Shown one piece after another: positions 57,560 through 64,000 of a DNA stretch of 64,000 nucleotides. Origin of the DNA: Bradyrhizobium sp. CCBAU 051011 (GTDB lineage: Bacteria; Pseudomonadota; Alphaproteobacteria; Rhizobiales; Xanthobacteraceae); NCBI RefSeq assembly GCF_009930815.1, contig NZ_CP022222.1, positions 8,226,501-8,290,500 of the forward strand. Reading direction: 5' to 3'. Within the stretch, counting starts at the first letter, position 1, and each line of letters begins with the position of its first letter. Under the pieces are notes generated by a model that worked only from the letters and a program-made list of their open reading frames with translations, was not told where the DNA came from and searched no databases. The translations under genes were made by a program, and so were the position numbers.

Positions 57560-59102
57560 GTCGGCCGTGAAGAACGCCGGATTTCAACTCGGGACGAATT
57601 GAAGTCGGACCGTGAGCTGGGCGAGGAACTGGCGCAACAAGAGCTCGAGCCAGCGGATGAGACGCCGGAAGTTGTAGCCCGCTGCGGCGAGAACGGCATT
57701 GGCGGCATCGCCCTGGCGGTGCCACAGGTAGTTACGCCCCATGCGATGCTCGGATTTGAGATGGCCGATGACCGGCTCGACGGCGGAACGCCGGCGCAGC
57801 TCGCGTTTGATCTTTGGCGTCACCCGCCGCTTCTGGCCTGAGATGAACACCCTGAACTTGTAGTCGGGTGGCGCATTGTGGCCGCGATAGCCTTTGTCGA
57901 GAACGAGGCGCTCGATGATGTTGCCGATCAGCACCTCCATTTCCGGGATCACGATCTTGAGCGTGTGACCATCATAGGGGTTGCCGGGCAGCGCCTTCAC
58001 ATGGGTGACGAACTGGCCGCCTTTGGCGTGCGATAGCGTGGTGGCGACGGAGACCTTGACCCCGAACTCGTAAGGCCGGTGAGCCTTGCCCTTGCCGATG
58101 CACTCCACCTCCGGCGCGTGCAGCGAGTAGACCTTGGGGCCCCGCTGGCGCTGCTTCTGGTCGAGCACGCATCGCGCCAGCGCCAGCATGCGGTCGAGCG
58201 CGACCCCATCGAACAAGCCGACGTTGCCGTCGAGCTTGCGGGCGATGTCGCGGATGACGCGGCCGAGATAGGTTCGCAGCGTCCTCAAGGCCCGATTGGC
58301 GCGCTTGAACTGCTTGGCATGGGCATAGCGCTGGTGCTTGATCAGGGCAAACTTGCCGACTCGCCCATAGGACTGACGCAGCTTGATGCCGGCGCCCTTG
58401 GCTAGCCGAACCAGGATCTCGCGGGCCCGGTTCAAGAGCCGCGCATCGGTTGGGAACATCACGTTCTTGGGCTGCACCGTGGTGTCGACGATGACCCGAT
58501 TGAGGTCGGACGGCTTGATCGCCTCGGTCTTGGTGGCGACCGCAAGGCTCTCCTGCAGCAGGGCTTGCAGCTTCTCCTCGCCCATACGCTGGCGCCAGCG
58601 CGTCAACGAGGAGCGGTCGAACACCAGGCGGTGCTGGAAGAACTCCTCGCCGCAGAAGAACTGGTAATAGGGATTCTCCACCCAGCGCTCGCATAGCACC
58701 TCGTCGGAGAGGTCGTAGGTGTGCTTGAGGATGGCCAGGCCCGCCATCAGCCGTGTCGGCAGCGGCGGCCGGCCCGGCTTGTCCTCGTAGACCGCGCCGA
58801 ACCGCTCTTCGAGGAACGACCAGTCGATCGTCCGCGCCAGCTTTACCAGGGCATGGTTCAAGTCGATGATCGCGTCCAGCCGCGAGCGCAGAAGATCGGC
58901 TTGGCCGCCGTCGCGTCGTTCCTTTGGCTTCATCGTTCCCTCCGGTCCACCGAAGGAATCATGACCCGCGATTCGACGGAATCCTCAAAAGCAAAATTGC
59001 AAGCTTTTGGGCCCCCAAAGCCCGAAAGCTTGCAATCTCAAAACGCCTCTCGCCAGAAAATTCGACTCCCGCTCAATGGCTTGGAAGTTCTTCACGCACG
59101 AC
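57560..59102 (-). mobile_element. IS5-type element, 1,543 bp, copy 3 of 3 (inverted)
   Basis: Same element as at 2406 and 53743, on the other strand. GTGTTA is directly repeated at 57554-57559 and 59103-59108. Together with copy 2 it brackets the porin gene in inverted orientation. Confidence 0.9.
57584..58933 (-). CDS. IS5-family transposase, 449 aa (copy 3)
   Basis: The protein is identical to those encoded by copies 1 and 2 and the frame is intact, with the same DDE motifs. Confidence 0.92.
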   Translation of the reverse strand: MKPKERRDGGQADLLRSRLDAIIDLNHALVKLARTIDWSFLEERFGAVYEDKPGRPPLPTRLMAGLAILKHTYDLSDEVLCERWVENPYYQFFCGEEFFQHRLVFDRSSLTRWRQRMGEEKLQALLQESLAVATKTEAIKPSDLNRVIVDTTVQPKNVMFPTDARLLNRAREILVRLAKGAGIKLRQSYGRVGKFALIKHQRYAHAKQFKRANRALRTLRTYLGRVIRDIARKLDGNVGLFDGVALDRMLALARCVLDQKQRQRGPKVYSLHAPEVECIGKGKAHRPYEFGVKVSVATTLSHAKGGQFVTHVKALPGNPYDGHTLKIVIPEMEVLIGNIIERLVLDKGYRGHNAPPDYKFRVFISGQKRRVTPKIKRELRRRSAVEPVIGHLKSEHRMGRNYLWHRQGDAANAVLAAAGYNFRRLIRWLELLLRQFLAQLTVRLQFVPS

Positions 59103-59285
59103 GTGTTAGCAGATGCTTTGTCATAGCTGCACTTTCATCCGGCGGCTGATCGGGCACTTGCTTTCGTGTCCCCGCTCCCATCCTGCTCCGCCTTCTCGAC
59201 TTTGTGCATCGCAGACACCCGAATGCCCGCGCCTTGTTCCTTTGCATTCAAAGAGCGCAATGCCCACTACGGTGGAAGAACCATG

Positions 59286-60365
59286 CTATCTGCCTAAAGA
59301 GGGCCGCGGCGTCGCGTCGGTACGCGAAGGCAATTTCGGATACTCAATCTTAGGCAGCTGACCAGTCAGCGAATTCAGAAACGCAACAATATCGTTCTTT
59401 TCCTTATCGCTGAGCTCGATGCCAAGCTGGGTTTCACCCATCACGCCAACCGCTTGCTTAAGGCTCCAAACTTGGCCTGAATGGAAGTATGGGGCCCTCA
59501 ACGCGACATTGCGCAACGGCGCGGCGCGGAAAACGTACTCGTCGCTGGTCGCCTTGGTGACCGCGTATCGGCCCTTGTCGGACGCCGGAAGCAGGGTTGC
59601 GCCCGGCCTTTCGATCACGCCGAACGGGAAGTAATCCTGTCCACCGACGTTGATTCCGTTGTGACAAGAGGAGCACCCCGTTTGAATGAAGAGCTTCAAT
59701 CCCGCCTTCTGCTGATCATTGAGAGCAGCCGTATCGCCTTCAAGGTACTGATCGAATGGAGCAGCGGGTGTAATCAGGGTCGCTTCAAAGGCCTCGATCG
59801 CCTTCGCGAAGTTATCAAAGGTGACCGGCGACGCCTCGTTCGGGAACGCTTTCTTGAACATGACCACATAGTTACTCATCGAATTCAACGTATCGAGCAC
59901 ATGATCTGGGGTCGCGTTCATTTCGGCACGCGCCTGCACGGGTCCCTTAGCTTGCGCCTTGAGGTCTGCGGCACGTCCATCCCAGAACTGCGCAAGATTG
60001 AATACCGCGTTATAAACAGTTGGCGCCCGACGTGGACCCTGCTGCCAGCCGTGCCCGACCGAGGTCGGACCGGCATCGACTCCGCCGGTAGCAAGATTAT
60101 GGCAGCTATTGCAGCTGATGATCCCGCTGGCTGACAGCCGCGGATCGAAGAACAGCATCTTGCCCAGTTCGACCTTGTCGTGAGTGACCGGATTGTCCTT
60201 CACAGCAGGCATGATCGTGGGGATCGGTTTGAAAATCTGCCTAGCAGCTCTCATCCAATCATCTTCGGGGCTAGCCTGTGATGAGGCCAACATTACAACG
60301 GCCGCAACAGATAGCTTGCGGACAAGGTGAAGCTCCCACGGTAATTTTTTCACAATACCTCTCAT
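59286..60365 (-). CDS. Di-haem cytochrome c peroxidase family protein, 359 aa
   Basis: A signal peptide (VRKLSVAAVVMLASSQASP) directs export to the periplasm. Two haem c sites are present: CNSCH (about residues 85-89) and CSSCH (about 225). LGKMLFFDPRLSASGIISC, APTVYNAVFNLAQFWDGRA and APLRNVALRAPYFHSGQVW are typical of bacterial cytochrome c peroxidases and MauG-like enzymes, which reduce H2O2 or oxidise protein or small-molecule substrates. The start ATG 60365 (MRGIVKKL) is chosen; an upstream Met adds seven residues. It is transcribed alone, downstream of the LuxR-type gene on the same strand. Confidence 0.9.
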   Translation of the reverse strand: MRGIVKKLPWELHLVRKLSVAAVVMLASSQASPEDDWMRAARQIFKPIPTIMPAVKDNPVTHDKVELGKMLFFDPRLSASGIISCNSCHNLATGGVDAGPTSVGHGWQQGPRRAPTVYNAVFNLAQFWDGRAADLKAQAKGPVQARAEMNATPDHVLDTLNSMSNYVVMFKKAFPNEASPVTFDNFAKAIEAFEATLITPAAPFDQYLEGDTAALNDQQKAGLKLFIQTGCSSCHNGINVGGQDYFPFGVIERPGATLLPASDKGRYAVTKATSDEYVFRAAPLRNVALRAPYFHSGQVWSLKQAVGVMGETQLGIELSDKEKNDIVAFLNSLTGQLPKIEYPKLPSRTDATPRPSLGR

Positions 60366-60386
60366 CGGCACCAAACAGGACGGCAT

Positions 60387-60749
60387 CGTCCTGTTTATGT
60401 CACGCCCTCACGCTTGCCCGAGTGACGGCTGCATCTATTAGCAACCGCCGTGCCAGTGGCGCTCGGCAAAAGCTAAGCTGCTGATTTAGCCTTCAAAGCA
60501 ATTGCGACCAGCGGATAGTATTAGGTGTCCTGAACCTGACAGAAGCCGTGCGGTGCCAGAAATGCGACAGCCACGAACTGGCGGCGGTCCATTCGTGGGC
60601 GACCGGCGCAGGCCTTTTGTAAATATACTGATGCGGCATCCAGCTCGCTGCTATTCTCAACGAGATTGGGTCGTCATACCATCGAGAAACCTGCGAGCGG
60701 GCGCCACACGCTCAGGTCAGTTAGCATCCAGTGGCCAGCGCTGACGCTC
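60387..60749. other. Upstream region of the peroxidase gene
   Basis: No gene supported. It separates the LuxR-type gene from the peroxidase. I see no clear lux-box palindrome. Confidence 0.4.
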
Positions 60750-61472
60750 CTAGAATTCAATGAGGTTGAGGCGAATCGCCTTTACGATGGCCTGGGTACG
60801 ATTCGTCGTACCCAGCTTGCGCATCACGTTCTTAACATGAAAATTGACTGTATTGTCGCTGACCTGCAGGATCTTCCCAATTTCCCAAGACGATTTTCCC
60901 TCTGCCACCCAGCGCAGGCAGTCTTTTTCGCGCTCAGACAGGGTAAGTTTTCCGTTACAGCCGCTATCGGAGGGCGGCGCGATCTCCGCAAACGCAAGAT
61001 GAAAGTGCCAGGCCAGTGTTTTGAGGTGACTCATACGATACTGAGGATCGGCCTCGTCGAATGGGGATGCAAACGATACCACCGATATTCGGCCCAATGC
61101 CCCAAACAATGGCACACTCATGCCATGCTTCAGACCTGCCTCTTTGGCCTCGTCTAGTACGCGCCTCTCGCCGGGTTCCAGTTTGGCGAGTTCGTCCCAA
61201 ACAAACGGCCCCGGAAGCGTTGGTGTCCGCCTGACCACCGGGTCGATGACACGGTAATTGCGTTCATAATAACGGCGGCACCAGTCTGGCGGGAAGTTCA
61301 CCGTCCCCGTAGGCGGTAGGTACCCCAGTAGACGAGGCGGCTCCGCGAAAGTAAGCGCTCCGTAAGCGACTTCACTGAAGCCCTCCTCGCTCGCACAGCT
61401 CACAAGAAGATCGAACAGCGCTTTTATAGAGCGCGTTTGCTTCGCGCATTCGATGAAACTGAATAAGTCCAT
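60750..61472 (-). CDS. LuxR-family regulator with autoinducer-binding domain, 240 aa
   Basis: The N-terminal half is an autoinducer-binding domain (PPDWCRRYYERNYRVIDPVV; GPFVWDELAKLEPGERRVLD; GLKHGMSVPLFGALGRISVV), with the Trp, Tyr and Asp residues typical of acyl-homoserine-lactone receptors. The C-terminal GerE helix-turn-helix reads LTLSEREKDCLRWVAEGKSS, then VSDNTVNFHVKNVMRKLGTT. Length is normal. ATG 61472 (MDLFSFIECA) is preferred over a longer start. No luxI-type synthase is in the window, so it may be a solo receptor or answer a signal made elsewhere. Confidence 0.9.
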   Translation of the reverse strand: MDLFSFIECAKQTRSIKALFDLLVSCASEEGFSEVAYGALTFAEPPRLLGYLPPTGTVNFPPDWCRRYYERNYRVIDPVVRRTPTLPGPFVWDELAKLEPGERRVLDEAKEAGLKHGMSVPLFGALGRISVVSFASPFDEADPQYRMSHLKTLAWHFHLAFAEIAPPSDSGCNGKLTLSEREKDCLRWVAEGKSSWEIGKILQVSDNTVNFHVKNVMRKLGTTNRTQAIVKAIRLNLIEF

Positions 61473-61702
61473 GTGGCGCCTCACGAGGACGGCCAAGAGG
61501 CCGCCTTGCACTTTCGATTGAGTGTTTTAGGCGGGGTCTAGCTTTATTTCGCTGCGCGACGCCCTTGCTCGGCTCTTCATCCAGCCTGAACACTCGTGCG
61601 CTGCGGCAGTGCTATTCCCGGATTCGTTGACCTCTCCGAGAAGGCGCCCAGAAAGGGGCAGGTCAACCGAAACCGTCAGCTGCAGCGCCGCTCTCACTTA
61701 AG

Positions 61703-61988
61703 CTAGAACAGCACACCATAACCGTGGCACGGGTAGCTCCACTTCATGTCGCCAGAGGACTCGCCAACGACGCGGTGGGTATCGCATTCGATGCAGCCGT
61801 CGAGGGTGATCTCCGCGTCGCACTTGGCTTTGGGCTCGAAACGACGCGCGGGGCCGACTTTCATGAGCGTAAGCAGCTGCGGTGACGGCATTGTGCGCGC
61901 GGACCCCGGTATAGGAACGACCGAGATCAATGTGATTGTGGGTATAGAACAGCTTTTCTTCGAGGCTCACTGAGGGCTCGACATGCAT
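61703..61988 (-). pseudogene. fixX: fixX ferredoxin-like remnant, frameshifted, Cys lost
   Basis: Starts at ATG 61988 after GGAGG (MHVEPSVSLEEKLFYTHNHI) and shifts frame within about 40 codons. It then reads PSPQLLTLMKVGPARRFEPK, DGCIECDTHRVVGESSGDMK and WSYPCHGYGVLF. FixX proteins hold a 4Fe-4S cluster; here GPARR replaces CPAKC and THRVVG replaces TCRVLC, so most cluster ligands are gone. FixX normally passes electrons to nitrogenase with FixABC. Confidence 0.75.
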
Positions 61989-61989
61989 T

Positions 61990-62235
61990 TTTAGCCTCCG
62001 TAGTTGGTATCCACGATTAGAGCGCAAGGCTTCAGTCTCTTGCTTTTGCATGATCTCCTTCGAAAACTGGTGGCCACCTTTCCGGATCGTGTCGCGGCAC
62101 TGGGCGCGGGCGAATATTCGCCGCGCTTGGGCCGAAACGTCCTCATGTCCAACTTGGCCATAGGTACCACGGAGGGATGCCGGCTATCCCGGCGCCGACC
62201 ACGATGGCTTCGAACCTTACCTCGATCGTGACAGC
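61990..62235 (-). pseudogene. fixC: fixC remnant
   Basis: Near 62220 the minus strand reads FEAIVVGAGIAGI, the FAD-binding N-terminus of FixC, then MAKLDMRTFRPKRGEY in another frame. Most of the roughly 435-aa protein is deleted; the remaining sequence leads straight into the fixX remnant. Confidence 0.6.
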
Positions 62236-62950
62236 TTCCTCTAGCTCGCGATCTGAAAGCACGAATGCGGCCGCAGACGCGCACGATGCCGGTCATCGGC
62301 GCTGCCAGCAGCCGGTTCGCGCCACTGCCAATATGGGCGAATTTGGCGATCGGCGCGTTTTTCTCGATGCTGATGGCGACGATCAGGTCGGTGCCCTTAA
62401 CGCCACCCCGATGCAGGATCGCGCCGGAAATCCTGGCCGCGATAAAGAGCTCTGGCCGGATGATCTTGCCGGTATGACCGATCTGCCGGGCGGAGGTGGT
62501 GACCCAGCCCTTTTGCGCCAGCGGACCTGAGCAGCCATATTCGGCGCGAAGGACAGCGGCGAGCTGGCGCACCATGTGCCAATTTTCCGCCGATCGGAGC
62601 CCAAGACCATCGGCGACCACGACATCGGGATACGCGAAATTGACGTTTGCGGAATCGCAGTCCGGCACGAATGGAGTGCTGCTCCGCTTTGATGGTGGGT
62701 GCGCCGCGATCCGGGGCCCCAGTCTTGACGACGCAGGTGAGCTGCAGCAAGCTGGGCCGCTTGGCAATGCCGGGCTCGACCGGCTCGGCGGCCAGCGATG
62801 ATGACGGTTATCGGGGCCCCCGCGGATCTGCGCGAAGTTGGAAGCCTTCTTGACGTAGACGATACCGACCATGCGGTCCTCCACAAGGTCCGAGAACCTG
62901 GGATCGGAACAGCAAGGCTCGTGCCAGTTGCCGCGCTCGCGAGAATCAGG
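62225..62950 (-). pseudogene. fixB: fixB (electron-transfer flavoprotein alpha) remnant
   Basis: The minus strand reads VVVADGLGLRSAENWHMVRQ, GCSGPLAQKGWVTTSARQIG, HTGKIIRPELFIAARISGAI and TDLIVAISIEKNAPIAKFAH, the FAD-binding C-terminal domain of ETF-alpha/FixB. The N-terminal half is broken into several frames. The order fixB-fixC-fixX is kept, so this is a decayed fixBCX operon end. Confidence 0.8.
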
Positions 62951-63020
62951 CGTGGAGACAAATGCTTGAGATAATTGGCGATCGATTGGGGCACTAAAAG
63001 CCAACGCAACTGCGACATGG

Positions 63021-63526
63021 TCGGAAATACGACATCGCCGATTGGAGCAGCCGCGACATTAATTAATGTAGATTAAGAAGAGCGCCTTAAGACAGGCGAC
63101 GCTTTCCCCTGATCTGCGGTGAGAGTGGGGCCCGAAACACAAGGTGAGCGACCGCAACTTTCACGAGTACCTAAGTCCTTACCCCTTTCGCCTTGGAGAA
63201 CGTCGCACGGCTAGGAGCAGATGGAGATGCCGGATCGTACTCGACGTCGAGCACAGCAAGGTTTGCCGATGCGAATGTGCCTTGAATTTCCGCCACCAAC
63301 GAACATCCTCTGATTGTTCAGGCTTAGCTTAGCCCCGTCTCGCCGCGGCATCCTATTGTGACTTGCAACACGTTGTGATCCCAGTCAACTACCAACGCTG
63401 GTAATTGATCGAGATGACAGAAGCATGTCTCCTATCGGTTGGGCTGCGAGATTGCCCGAGCGGCTTGCCTTGATCAAGAACTGAACGAAGCACGCCCTGA
63501 ACGTCCGGCCGGTCGAACGCAAAGGA
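63021..63526. other. No supported gene
   Basis: Contains only short frames. No clear NifA site or sigma-54 promoter was found upstream of the PEP-mutase remnant. Confidence 0.4.
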
Positions 63527-64000
63527 GTGGCATGCAAGATCAATCAATCACAATCTTTTCTCGCCCACGGCCCTGATGGATGCGCTGACTCCTCACTTGC
63601 AGAAATGCTGCGCCATGAGATTTGCTCCAACCGCGAGCTCTCCTTCCTCATGGAAGCTCATGATGCGCTCTCCGGCGCGATCGCCGAGCGCGTAGGCTTC
63701 AAAGGCCTGTGAGATCGGGCCTGTCAATGGCCTGCTCTCTCCGCTGCCGCGATGCCAACGAAGCATCATGGAGCCAAATCGTCGATATGGTCGAACGCAT
63801 AGTAGACTTGACCGAGTTCCCCGTGTTCGTTGACGGCGATGGCGGCTTCGGGAATTGCAACAATGCGCGCCTCTTAGCTCGCAAGCTCCGTCAGCGTGGC
63901 GCTGGCGGGATCGCGCTAGTGGACAGCTGTTTTTCGAAGATGAACTTGTTTGTTGGCGATCGGCATCTCTAGCCGATATCGATGAACTTTCCGTCCGGCT
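63527..64000 (+). pseudogene. Phosphoenolpyruvate mutase-like gene, frameshifted, cut by window end
   Basis: Starts near GTG 63527. Pieces read RELSFLMEAHDALSGAIAER and VGFKGL (stop at 63711), then in the next frame GLSMACSLRCRDANEASWSQ, PVFVDGDGGFGNCNNARLLA and SCFSKMNLFVGDRH (stop at about 63970), then in a third frame LADIDELSVRL. These are the metal- and substrate-binding segments of the PEP mutase/isocitrate lyase superfamily (DGDGGFGN, EDSCFPKMN-like). PEP mutase makes phosphonopyruvate, the first step to phosphonates. Two frameshifts make this copy inactive. Confidence 0.75.

Noticed and set aside
53743..59102. Copies 2 and 3 of the IS plus the porin as one composite transposon
   Set aside because: Each copy has its own matching flanking repeat, which shows two separate insertions and not transposition as a unit.
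1..64000. CRISPR array
   Set aside because: No set of regularly spaced identical repeats with unique spacers was seen; the only short direct-repeat array has three units and degenerate cores.

Overview
This window looks like an accessory region of a Bradyrhizobium-type symbiosis island (alphaproteobacterium, high GC). The reasons are decayed fixB, fixC and fixX remnants, a phosphoenolpyruvate-mutase remnant, many insertion sequences of types common in rhizobia, remnants of tyrosine and serine recombinases, and a Bradyrhizobium-style outer-membrane porin and LuxR regulator. Genus is an inference; nothing here names a species.

Layout. 0-9 kb: a small hypothetical gene, two tandem IS5-type elements (the second carrying a third element inside it), a frameshifted lipoprotein gene, the 3' part of a tRNA-Ile gene, a metallo-beta-lactamase-fold remnant and an apparently intact hipBA toxin-antitoxin pair. 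9-20 kb: a Tn5/IS50-like element with a 9-bp target duplication inside a hypothetical gene, a four-helix-type membrane protein, a large trypsin-like protease/nonspecific nuclease fusion with one frameshift, and DUF3616, S1/P1-nuclease and serine-recombinase remnants.

20-46.7 kb is the centrepiece, an apparently undamaged biosynthetic cluster. Two genes point right: a UbiX flavin prenyltransferase and a GH3-type acyl-amido synthetase. They face a tightly packed leftward operon, which reads in order of transcription: a 28-residue peptide gene with a strong ribosome site and its own terminator; a radical SAM enzyme; a methyltransferase with a large unknown N-terminal region; an unknown 189-residue protein; a two-module NRPS; a one-module NRPS; MbtH; a free acyl carrier protein; an acyl/aryl ligase; an SDR; a UbiD decarboxylase; a PhyH dioxygenase; a fumarate-reductase-like flavoprotein; an alpha/beta hydrolase with a Cys nucleophile; an enolase-superfamily enzyme; and, after a gap, an aminotransferase. 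Most junctions overlap by 1-17 bases, so the proteins are probably made together. The ligase and carrier protein could supply a starter acid to the first condensation domain. The three adenylation domains (one reads as serine) would add amino acids. No NRPS thioesterase domain is present, so the Cys-type hydrolase is a candidate for release. UbiX would make prenyl-FMN for UbiD. The role of the peptide with the radical SAM enzyme is the most open question.

46.8-53.3 kb is a mobile-DNA graveyard: an IS3 remnant; an IS66 element split by a group II intron that is itself split by an IS5-type element; and a subtilase gene fused in frame to the reverse transcriptase of a second group II intron. 53.3-64 kb: an excisionase-like gene and a tyrosine integrase cut by an IS, a porin between two inverted identical IS copies, a di-haem cytochrome c peroxidase, a LuxR-type regulator without a synthase, the fixBCX remnants and the start of a broken PEP mutase gene.
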